A DNA stretch of 6,629 bases from Elusimicrobiota bacterium (GTDB taxonomy: Bacteria > RUG730): positions 1-6,629 of the forward strand of contig JAIRLV010000289.1 in assembly GCA_031259185.1 (NCBI GenBank). The letters run 5' to 3'. Shown here one piece after another: positions 1 through 6,173 of this stretch; the stretch's first letter is position 1, and each line of letters begins with the position of its first letter. A model generated the notes under the pieces. The model had not been told where the DNA came from, made no database searches, and saw nothing but the letters and a program-made list of their open reading frames with translations. Both the position numbers and the translations under genes were made by a program.

Positions 1-198
1 ATTAAACAACTTTTATCGGCTAGAGATTTGCTCGTTAAACAAAAAGCCGCTCTCAAAAATGCTAATCGCTCTTACTCTTTCGAAGTAGTCCATGTAAAAC
101 TTATTTCCCAAACCTTCAACAAAACTATTTTCTACCTTGAAAACAAAATCGCCGCTATTGACAAGGAACTCGATATTCGCTCCTTCACTTTGCACTAA
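1..198 (+). pseudogene. IS110-like transposase fragment (linker/coiled-coil part; C-terminal domain missing)
   Basis: An open frame runs from the first base of the window to a TAA at 196-198, giving 65 residues; its start lies outside the window. The translation includes LLSARDLLVKQKAALKN near the start and FYLENKIAAIDKELD near the end. This resembles the linker of IS110-family transposases, which joins the N-terminal DEDD (RuvC-like) domain to the C-terminal serine-containing domain: a basic R-x-x-LV-x-x-x-x-x-LKN helix, then a LE-x-x-I heptad helix. In an intact family member well over 100 further residues, including the second catalytic domain, would follow. Here the frame stops at once, and the bases just after 198 give no continuation in the frame I checked, so the gene looks truncated. 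Its G+C (71 of 198, about 36%) and C-rich coding strand differ from the neighbouring genes, which fits recent acquisition. Assignment rests on pattern recognition of a short region; an unrelated coiled-coil protein is possible. Confidence 0.55.
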
Positions 199-449
199 CC
201 ACATTCCCCGTACTTCTTGTATATTACTTTTTTTTACTATTAAGAACCCTTTTTTTTAACTAAAAAATTACAAAAAAAACTGTATAACTTTTTATAATCG
301 CAATAATTTTTCATCATAAAACTAGCATAATTATATCATTGTATAAAAACTGTAGAAAACATGGATAACTTTGTGATTTTTGTTTGAAAAGCAGTATAAA
401 TATAATATTTAAAAAGGTTTCAAGGTGTTATTTAGCTAGGAATTTAGGA

Positions 450-497
450 TTGGGGTTTTGTATAAAATTAGTTTGGGGTTTTGTATAAAATTAGTTT
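450..497. repeat. Tandem duplication, two copies of a 23-bp unit
   Basis: The unit reads GGGGTTTTGTATAAAA followed by TTAGTTT. It occurs at 452-474 and again, without any mismatch or gap, at 475-497. The match extends two bases leftwards (TT at 450-451 equals TT at 473-474). The G4 run in each copy stands out in an otherwise A/T-dominated region. Two copies are too few to call a satellite; replication slippage or an iteron-like binding site are both possible. Confidence 0.85.
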
Positions 498-560
498 TTG
501 GTTGTAATTAATATACAAGATAATATAGATTACAACTTGCTTCATTTTTTAAGTTTTATC

Positions 561-586
561 TATTCTAATATTTTGTTAGTAGAATA
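561..586. repeat. Inverted repeat TATTCTA / TAGAATA upstream of leuS promoters
   Basis: Perfect 7-bp arms at 561-567 and 580-586 are separated by 12 bases. The structure could be a dimer-type operator or a weak stem-loop. No T-run follows directly, so it is not a good terminator. It lies about 40 bp upstream of the first extended -10 motif, a place where an activator or repressor could bind. In DNA this rich in A and T, chance is a real alternative. Confidence 0.35.
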
Positions 587-624
587 TCTAAATATAAAAA
601 CAAATTTCTTTTAATTTACTTTTG

Positions 625-645
625 TGATATAATTTATGATATAAT
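625..645 (+). promoter_or_regulatory. Two extended -10 elements (TGATATAAT twice), candidate leuS promoters
   Basis: Two identical 9-mers, TG-A-TATAAT, occur at 625-633 and 637-645. Each is a perfect extended -10 motif (TGnTATAAT), which can work with little help from a -35 box. The -35 matches are poor: the best is TTTACT at 615-620, 19 bp ahead of the second hexamer. A further TATAAT lies at 669-674 without a -35. Starts from these motifs would give leaders of about 60-75 bases before leuS. The motifs are seen directly; use as promoters is inferred. Confidence 0.5.
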
Positions 646-699
646 TAAAAATCATACTTTTCATATTTTATAATATAAATTGATATGACTAAGAGTTAT

Positions 700-704
700 A
701 GGAG
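700..704 (+). promoter_or_regulatory. leuS ribosome binding site
   Basis: AGGAG with an 8-base spacer to the ATG at 713 is a strong Shine-Dalgarno match. It supports this start codon, and shows that the organism uses the standard anti-SD mechanism despite its low G+C. Confidence 0.85.
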
Positions 705-712
705 TAATTATT

Positions 713-3178
713 ATGAGGTATAATTTTAAAAATATAGAAAAAAAATGGCAAAAAATTTGGGATGAAAAAAAAATTTTTGAAGTGAAGGATCAAGAGATAG
801 GGAAAAAAAATTATTTTGTTTTGGAAATGTTCCCATATCCGTCTGGGATGCTCCATATGGGACATGTGAGAAATTATACTATTTCAGATTTAATATCAAG
901 ATATAAAAAGTTACAGGGATTTAATGTTATGCATCCTATTGGTTGGGATTCTTTTGGGCTACCTGCAGAAAATGCTGCTATAAAATATAAAAAACATCCA
1001 AAAGATTGGACTCTGGCGAATATCAATAAGATGAAAGAACAATTAAAAGCGATGGGCTTTAGCTATGATTGGTCTAGGGAGATAACAACTTGTTTAGAAA
1101 ATTATTATAAATGGAATCAATGGATTTTTTTGAAATTATACGAAAAAGGTTTGGCATATAGAAAAGAATCTGTTGTGAATTGGTGTAATAAATGTAAAAC
1201 GGTTCTTGCTAATGAACAAGTAGAAAATGGAAAATGTTGGCGCTGCTCATCAGAAGTTGTACAAAAAAGTTTGGAACAATGGTTTTTTAAAATTACTGAA
1301 TACCAAGAACAATTATTACAAGATTATGAATTTATTAAAGATGGTTGGGCTACTAGAATTATTGATATGCAAAAAAACTGGATTGGAAAAAGCGAAGGAA
1401 CAACTATAAATTTTGACATAAATAATCTAGATGAAAATATAAAAGTTTTTACAACTCGCGTAGATACTCTGTATGGAGTTACATATATCGTTATTGCTCC
1501 AGAACATGAAATTGTAAATAAATTTATAACCATTTTATTGAAAAAAGACAATACTTTAGCTAAAAATATTATTGATTTTATTGAAAGTGTAAAAAAACAA
1601 ACTGAATTAGATAGAAATATGAAGGGAAAAGAAGGTATTTTTTCTGGATTTTATGCAATCCATCCATTCACAAATAAAAAAATTCCTATTTGGTTAGGGA
1701 ACTATGTTTTGGCAACTTATGGGACTGGCGCTGTAATGGCTGTTCCAGCTCATGACCAAAGAGACTATGAGTTTGCAATAAAAAATAATTTAGAGATCAA
1801 AATTGTAATTACTCCTTATTATAATGATTCCAATTCCAAAAATTTTGAACTTAAAAATAAAGCTTTTGAAGAAAAAGGATTTCTAGTAAACTCAGCAGAG
1901 TTTGATAATTTGAAATCTGATGAGGCAAAAATAAAAATTACAGAAAAGTTGATATTTTTAAATAAAGGAAATTTTACAAAAACTTATAGATTAAAAGATT
2001 GGCTAATTTCTCGTCAAAGATATTGGGGAACACCAATTCCTATTATTTACTGCAAAAAATGTGGAATTGTTCCCATAAAATTTGATGATTTACCTGTTAA
2101 ACTCCCTGAAAGTGTTGATTTTACTGGACAAGGAGATTCTCCATTAAAATATATTTCAGATTTTGTCAATGTCAAATGTCCAGAGTGTGGGAATATTGCA
2201 CAAAGAGAGACTGATACAATGGATACCTTTGTTGATTCTTCTTGGTATTTTTTGAGATATTGTGATTCAAAGAATGATTCTATGCCATTTTCAAAAGAGA
2301 AAACTAGTCTTTGGATGCCAGTAAATCAATATATTGGCGGAGCAGAACATGCTTGTATGCATCTTTTATACTCAAGGTTTTTTGAAAAAGTTTTTGTTGA
2401 TTTAGGATTAGTTGACAAAAAAGCAATAGAACCTTTTACAAATCTTTTAAACCAAGGAATGGTAATAAAAGATGGGAACAAAATGTCTAAATCAAAAGGG
2501 AATATTGTTGATCCAGATGAAATGTTAAAAAAATATGGCGCAGATTCTAGCCGACTTTTTATATTATTTGCCGCTCCTCCTCATAAAGATTTGGAATGGA
2601 ATGAAGATAGTATAGAAGGGGCTAATAGATTCTTGAATAGATTTTATAGACTTTTTGATGAAATTTTTAATAGAAAAGATGATAGTTTGGAGCAAAAAAG
2701 AAATATTGAGCAAATGCATAATTCAACAATAAAAAAAATATTAGAGGATTATGAAAATTTTGGATATAATACGATTATTGCAACTACTATGGAAGCCATA
2801 AATTTTTTGTATAAAGAAAAGGACTCTACAAATAAATCCCAATTATTAAATTTTATTTCTGATATTTGTATCCTCATTTCTCCAATCGTCCCGCATATTA
2901 CAGAAGAGATTTGGCAAAAACTTGGTAACAAGGAATCTATAATTCTATCAAAACTTCCAGTTTTTGATTCAAAAAAAGCTGAAAAAGACAAAATTATTTT
3001 TGTTATTCAAATTAATGGGAAAATAAGGGCAAAATATGACGCTAAGAAAGATGAAATACAAGAAAATATAGAAAAAATTATTTTTGCCGATGAAAAGTTA
3101 AAAACATATTTAGAAAACAAAAAAATATTAAAAAAAGTATTTATTAAAAATAAATTGATTAATATTGTTGTGAAATAG
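713..3178 (+). CDS. leuS: Leucyl-tRNA synthetase (bacterial type)
   Basis: This 821-residue class Ia aminoacyl-tRNA synthetase charges tRNA-Leu with leucine in the cytoplasm; bacterial LeuRS is usually about 800-880 aa, so it is complete. The Rossmann core has PYPSG (41-45) and HMGH (48-51, the HIGH signature), with QRYWG (435-439) and KMSKS (590-594) further on. A zinc knuckle uses C158, C161, C175 and C178; a second cysteine set is C447, C450, C489, C492. The CP1 editing domain shows the threonine-rich motif TTRVDTL (247-253) and GTGAVMAVPAHDQRDYEFA (337-355), so proofreading of mischarged tRNA is expected. The usual Pro in TTRPDT is Val here. ETDTMDTFVDSSWYF (499-513) is typical of bacterial LeuRS. 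An anticodon-binding helical domain and a small C-terminal domain (about 760-821) follow. The start is fixed by AGGAG at 700-704, eight bases before ATG. It appears monocistronic, as the next gene is on the other strand. Confidence 0.98.
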   Translation: MRYNFKNIEKKWQKIWDEKKIFEVKDQEIGKKNYFVLEMFPYPSGMLHMGHVRNYTISDLISRYKKLQGFNVMHPIGWDSFGLPAENAAIKYKKHPKDWTLANINKMKEQLKAMGFSYDWSREITTCLENYYKWNQWIFLKLYEKGLAYRKESVVNWCNKCKTVLANEQVENGKCWRCSSEVVQKSLEQWFFKITEYQEQLLQDYEFIKDGWATRIIDMQKNWIGKSEGTTINFDINNLDENIKVFTTRVDTLYGVTYIVIAPEHEIVNKFITILLKKDNTLAKNIIDFIESVKKQTELDRNMKGKEGIFSGFYAIHPFTNKKIPIWLGNYVLATYGTGAVMAVPAHDQRDYEFAIKNNLEIKIVITPYYNDSNSKNFELKNKAFEEKGFLVNSAEFDNLKSDEAKIKITEKLIFLNKGNFTKTYRLKDWLISRQRYWGTPIPIIYCKKCGIVPIKFDDLPVKLPESVDFTGQGDSPLKYISDFVNVKCPECGNIAQRETDTMDTFVDSSWYFLRYCDSKNDSMPFSKEKTSLWMPVNQYIGGAEHACMHLLYSRFFEKVFVDLGLVDKKAIEPFTNLLNQGMVIKDGNKMSKSKGNIVDPDEMLKKYGADSSRLFILFAAPPHKDLEWNEDSIEGANRFLNRFYRLFDEIFNRKDDSLEQKRNIEQMHNSTIKKILEDYENFGYNTIIATTMEAINFLYKEKDSTNKSQLLNFISDICILISPIVPHITEEIWQKLGNKESIILSKLPVFDSKKAEKDKIIFVIQINGKIRAKYDAKKDEIQENIEKIIFADEKLKTYLENKKILKKVFIKNKLINIVVK

Positions 3179-3353
3179 TTTTGTTGTGATTTTTAATTAA
3201 TAAAATTGTTCGCAGTATTTGATTCTCTTTATTTTTTTAAATAATTAATATTGAAATATTTTATTTATGTTAAAATTTATAGTTTGAATAGATTTTATGG
3301 AATAAATAATGTACCTTAAAAAATATTTTTATATTATAGTTAAAAATTAGCTT

Positions 3354-3542
3354 TTATGCTTTTTGTATTTTTTTAGCCTTTATACAGGAAGTACAGACTA
3401 ATTTTTTTTGTTTATTCCCTTCAAATAAAATGTTGATTTTTTGTAAATTTGCTTTAAATTGCCTTTTTGTTTTTCTATTTGAGTGGCTAACATTATTCCC
3501 GCTCATGTTTTTTTTGCCACAAATGATACATTTATAACTCAT
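3354..3542 (-). CDS. rpmB: Large ribosomal subunit protein bL28, zinc-binding form
   Basis: This encodes 62 residues of ribosomal protein L28, a component of the 50S subunit, and matches the usual length of about 60-75 aa. It begins MSYKCIICGKKNMSGNNVSH, the familiar L28 opening with C-x-x-C-G-K and a GN-x-V/R-SH motif, followed by the family's ANLQKI (31-36) segment. Two CxxC pairs, C5/C8 and C50/C53, show that it is the zinc-ribbon (C+) paralogue type rather than the zinc-free form found in many Firmicutes. The ATG at 3542 is preceded by GGAGG (complement of 3554-3558) at an 11-base spacing. It stands alone, opposite to both neighbours, without rpmG beside it. It has its own near-consensus promoter. 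I see no clear GC-rich terminator after its stop; only AT-rich sequence lies at 3300-3353. Confidence 0.95.
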   Translation of the reverse strand: MSYKCIICGKKNMSGNNVSHSNRKTKRQFKANLQKINILFEGNKQKKLVCTSCIKAKKIQKA

Positions 3543-3553
3543 TTTTTTAATTG

Positions 3554-3558
3554 CCTCC
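3554..3558 (-). promoter_or_regulatory. rpmB ribosome binding site
   Basis: On the minus strand this reads GGAGG, a perfect core Shine-Dalgarno, 11 bases before the rpmB ATG. The spacing is a little long, but no other in-frame start is closer. Confidence 0.8.
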
Positions 3559-3576
3559 TAATTAATATATCTTTAT

Positions 3577-3605
3577 ATTATAATATGTTTTCTTATTAAT
3601 ATCAA
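3577..3605 (-). promoter_or_regulatory. Near-consensus sigma-70 promoter of rpmB
   Basis: On the minus strand the -35 hexamer is TTGATA (3600-3605, five of six matches to TTGACA). The -10 hexamer is TATAAT (3577-3582, perfect), and the spacer is exactly 17 bp. Transcription would start near 3570, giving a leader of about 28 bases that contains the GGAGG site. It is the best promoter match I found in the window, as expected for a ribosomal protein gene. Confidence 0.8.
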
Positions 3606-3776
3606 GTTTTTTATATTCAATGTTATTGCAAAGAAAAGAATCAATTCGCTTAAAGTATTACAAATTGTTTTTAATCGTATAAGAAACAAATTCAATATTT
3701 CCATTAATTTAAAGCTTTTAATTTTTATATTATGGAACAGGGAATTTTCCATTGTACCAAATTAAAAAAAATACTT

Positions 3777-3803
3777 TTTTCAGTCATGAGTGAAAATTTT
3801 TTT
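3777..3803. repeat. Imperfect 20-bp palindrome followed by a T run, in the divergent intergenic region
   Basis: TTTTCA (3777-3782) and TGAAAA (3791-3796) are complementary arms around the palindromic core TCATGA (3784-3789). Only one symmetric G/G mismatch interrupts the symmetry. Seven T residues follow (3797-3803). As DNA it looks like an operator for a dimeric regulator, just upstream of the antiporter -35 region. As RNA it would make a weak AU-rich stem with a U-tail. The operator reading is preferred because no gene on the + strand ends nearby. Confidence 0.4.
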
Positions 3804-3806
3804 AAA

Positions 3807-3835
3807 TTGTTTTTTTTCTAATTTTTATATATAAT
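3807..3835 (+). promoter_or_regulatory. Candidate promoter of the antiporter gene
   Basis: A perfect TATAAT lies at 3830-3835. With a 17-bp spacer the upstream hexamer is TTGTTT (3807-3812), which keeps the conserved TTG of the -35 consensus. A start near 3842 would leave a leader of about 32 bases that includes the AGGA site. The surrounding sequence is almost pure A/T, so confidence is moderate. Confidence 0.5.
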
Positions 3836-3862
3836 TTATAAATTTTTAAAATTTATTTAATT

Positions 3863-3866
3863 AGGA
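3863..3866 (+). promoter_or_regulatory. Ribosome binding site of the antiporter gene
   Basis: AGGA stands seven bases before the ATG at 3874. This favours that start over the internal in-frame Met24 and so keeps the hydrophobic N-terminal segment in the protein. Confidence 0.65.
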
Positions 3867-3873
3867 TTTTAAC

Positions 3874-6126
3874 ATGGTTATAGATGAAAATTATTTTAGC
3901 GATGTAAAATATCATTTTAAAAAAATTTTTTTGACTATATTAATGGTTTTATGCTTATCGTCTTTTTTATTAGCAAGTGACGGGATACAATCAAATATTA
4001 CGGAAAAAATGACATTATTAATTTTTCAATTAAGTATAATAATATTTGCAGCATGGCTAGGCGGATATATTTTTAAAAAAATAAAAATACCTTCAGTTTT
4101 AGGAGAAATTTTTTCTGGAATTTTTATTGGTCCTTATTGTCTTGGGAAATTGCCTTTTTTAGGATTTCCAAGCGGTTTGTTCCCAGTAGCTAGTGCAACT
4201 TTTCCAATATCCCCAGAATTGTATGCTTTTGGAACATTAGCATCTATAATTTTACTTTTTATGTCTGGACTAGAAACTGATTTAAAAACTTTTTTGCGGT
4301 ATTCTTTTGCGGGGACTATTATTGGCGTTTCTGGTATTATTTTGAGTTTTATACTTGGAGATTTTGTAGGGATTATTTTTGGTAGAGTTTTTTTGAATAT
4401 CAATTACAAATTTTCTGATATAATGCCATTATTTTTAGGAGCAACTTGTACTGCTACTTCTGTGGGAATTACTGCAAGGATCTTATCTGAAAAAAAAAAG
4501 ATGGATTCCCCAGAAGGTGTTACCACTATTGCAGCTGCTGTTGTAGATGATGTTATCGGAATAATTATATTGGCTATAATAATTGGGATTGCAAAAAGTG
4601 GGCATATTGAATGGAAACAAGTAAGTTTTATAGGACTAAAAGCAGTAGGCATTTGGATTCTTTTTACAGCTCTTGGGCTAATTTTTGCTCCCAAAATTGC
4701 AAAATTTTTAAAATTTTTTAAAGATAAAACTTCAATCACGATTATGAGTCTCGTACTCACTATGTTGTTATCTGGAATCTTTGAAAAGTCTGGACTCGCT
4801 ATGATTATTGGAGCTTACATTATGGGCTTATCTCTTTCAAAAACTGATTTATCATTAACAATTCAAGAAAACTTAACTTCTCTAGAAAAATTTTTTATAC
4901 CAATTTTTTTCTGTATTATGGGAATGATGGTGGATATTTCACAAATGGCTTCTCTACATATATTAATGTTTGGAGGTTTTTATCTTTTATTTGCAGTATT
5001 GGGAAAAGTAATTGGCTGTATGTCTCCAGCTTTTTTTTTAAATTTTAATTTTATAGGAGCTTTACGGATTGGAGTAGGCATGATTCCAAGAGGCGAAGTC
5101 GCTCTTATTGTAGTTTCAATAGGTCTCGCAAATGGGATATTAAATCAAGAGGTTTTTAGTATTGCAATTATAATGACTTTTTTGACGACATTAATTACGC
5201 CACCAATTTTATTAAAATTATTTGATATTGAAAAAATAGGGAATAAGAAAAACAAAGAAATTTTAAATGTAAAAAAGATAGAAATTATTTATCAATTCCC
5301 AAATCACGAAGAAGAGTATATAACTTTTAAAGTATTAGAAGAGTTTGAAAAAGAAGGATATTTTGTTCATAATTTATCTAGTGGCAATCTAAAGCTTTAT
5401 AGATTTTTTAAAGATGAATATAATATTTCTCTGAAGATTGTTTCTACAGAATTAGAGAATGAAAAATTTAATTATTCTTTTATGTTTGAATGTCAAGAAA
5501 AAGATAAGGCTTTTGTTAACACAATTTTCTACGAAGTAATTGCAGATTTGGAGAGGTTTACTCAAAATTTAAAAAGTTTAACTAATAAAGATAAAGAAGA
5601 AATTGTTGAACAAATATTTAATAGCGACGACAAGGATTTTTGTCATATAAATATAATGAAAAATTTTTTATTGCCAAATGCAATTAGTATCGATCTAAAA
5701 AGCGAAAATAAGCAAGAAATTTTAGCTGAATTACTAGATATTTTGATAGATACGAATCAAGTACAAAAAGAAAATAGAAAAGAAATATTAGATGAACTTA
5801 TAGAGAGAGAAAAGATTATGTCTACTGGGATGCAAAAAAACCTTGCTTTTCCACACATTAGAACAAATTATGTAAAAAAATTGGTATTTGGCATTGGAAT
5901 TAAAAAAGCTGGGATAGATTTTAAATCACTTGATAATATACCATCAAAAGTTTTTATAATTACTCTTGCGCCAAATGATTCGCATACATCTTATCTAAAT
6001 TTTATTGCAGAAACTACAAAACTTTTGGCGCATATTGACATAGATAATTTAATAAATTCAAAAACTAAAAAAGAAGTATATGAAAAATTAGTTAACCCAA
6101 TTTACATATCAAAAAATAATATATAA
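3874..6126 (+). CDS. CPA2-type cation/proton antiporter fused to a C-terminal PTS EIIA-like domain
   Basis: This 750-residue inner-membrane protein probably exchanges Na+ or K+ for protons. A basic and hydrophobic start (about 13-34, ending FLLASDG) resembles a signal peptide or an extra helix. Residues about 46-450 form a Kef/NapA-like core of roughly 12-13 membrane segments with GEIFSGIFIGP (77-87), FMSGLETD (129-136), TATSVGITARILSE (193-206), VVDDV (223-227; D225 and D226 are the likely ion-binding pair) and GMIPRGEVALIV (402-413). Residues about 465-570 are an alpha/beta cytoplasmic domain I cannot name. Residues about 597-745 match the PTS EIIA fructose/mannitol-PtsN type (PF00359), with the phosphorylatable His at 661 in LAFPH (657-661). 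No TrkA-N (RCK) domain is seen, so EIIA appears to replace nucleotide sensing by phosphorelay input. The exact cation is not readable from sequence. The gene probably has its own promoter and may be transcribed with the downstream gene. Confidence 0.92.
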   Translation: MVIDENYFSDVKYHFKKIFLTILMVLCLSSFLLASDGIQSNITEKMTLLIFQLSIIIFAAWLGGYIFKKIKIPSVLGEIFSGIFIGPYCLGKLPFLGFPSGLFPVASATFPISPELYAFGTLASIILLFMSGLETDLKTFLRYSFAGTIIGVSGIILSFILGDFVGIIFGRVFLNINYKFSDIMPLFLGATCTATSVGITARILSEKKKMDSPEGVTTIAAAVVDDVIGIIILAIIIGIAKSGHIEWKQVSFIGLKAVGIWILFTALGLIFAPKIAKFLKFFKDKTSITIMSLVLTMLLSGIFEKSGLAMIIGAYIMGLSLSKTDLSLTIQENLTSLEKFFIPIFFCIMGMMVDISQMASLHILMFGGFYLLFAVLGKVIGCMSPAFFLNFNFIGALRIGVGMIPRGEVALIVVSIGLANGILNQEVFSIAIIMTFLTTLITPPILLKLFDIEKIGNKKNKEILNVKKIEIIYQFPNHEEEYITFKVLEEFEKEGYFVHNLSSGNLKLYRFFKDEYNISLKIVSTELENEKFNYSFMFECQEKDKAFVNTIFYEVIADLERFTQNLKSLTNKDKEEIVEQIFNSDDKDFCHINIMKNFLLPNAISIDLKSENKQEILAELLDILIDTNQVQKENRKEILDELIEREKIMSTGMQKNLAFPHIRTNYVKKLVFGIGIKKAGIDFKSLDNIPSKVFIITLAPNDSHTSYLNFIAETTKLLAHIDIDNLINSKTKKEVYEKLVNPIYISKNNI

Positions 6127-6140
6127 TAGAACTGTTTTAG

Positions 6141-6156
6141 AATTATTTTTATAATT
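6141..6156. repeat. Perfect 6-bp hairpin in the spacer before the glycosylase gene
   Basis: AATTAT (6141-6146) and ATAATT (6151-6156) are perfect arms around a TTTT loop. The stem has no G-C pairs and no U-tail, so it is a poor terminator. It overlaps a TATAAT (6150-6155) that lacks a -35 box. The two flanking genes are therefore more likely cotranscribed than separated here, but neither reading is strong. Confidence 0.3.
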
Positions 6157-6173
6157 AAGTTTAGATTAAAAAA

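Larger units (their letters stand above)
199..712. other. Gene-free AT-rich intergenic region between the transposase remnant and leuS
   Basis: This 514-base stretch has no credible coding frame on either strand. It holds long T and A runs, a tandem 23-bp duplication at 452-497, an inverted repeat at 561-586, and TATAAT-type promoter motifs at 628-674. No T-box leader is visible ahead of the synthetase gene: the conserved GGUGGNACCGCG-type antiterminator bulge is absent. I also see no tRNA-like cloverleaf. The part nearest the transposase remnant could include the non-coding end of the former element, but I found no terminal repeats that would define it. Confidence 0.6.

Noticed and set aside
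13-204. 63-codon open frame on the minus strand
   Set aside because: It lies opposite the transposase fragment, whose plus-strand frame has a recognisable family-like pattern; the minus-strand product resembles nothing known and has no ribosome binding site.
361-372. Possible DnaA box (CATGGATAA region)
   Set aside because: It matches only seven of nine positions of the consensus and has no companions, so there is no support for an origin.
199-712. T-box riboswitch ahead of leuS
   Set aside because: The conserved antiterminator sequence and a following GC-rich terminator are absent.
3310-3351. 13-codon plus-strand mini-ORF starting ATGTAC, with an upstream extended -10-like motif TGTTAAAAT at 3268-3276
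   Set aside because: There is no Shine-Dalgarno, it is very short, and the -35 match (TTGAAA at 3251) is only 14 bp away from the hexamer; chance in AT-rich DNA is enough.
3620-3682. 20-codon plus-strand mini-ORF between rpmB and the antiporter gene
   Set aside because: It has no ribosome binding site and no recognisable product.
3665-3689. Inverted repeat TTGTTT / AAACAA
   Set aside because: The arms are only 6 bp and A/T-dominated, the loop is 13 bases, and no U-tail follows; too weak for a terminator or a confident operator.
3732-3752. ATGGAA / TTCCAT inverted repeat, considered as part of a c-di-AMP (ydaO) riboswitch for the transporter
   Set aside because: The surrounding sequence lacks the conserved ydaO cores and the likely transcription start lies downstream of it, so it would not be in the leader RNA.
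4404-4760. 118-codon open frame on the minus strand
   Set aside because: It is fully inside the antiporter gene on the opposite strand; the hydrophobic composition mirrors the membrane helices of the real protein.
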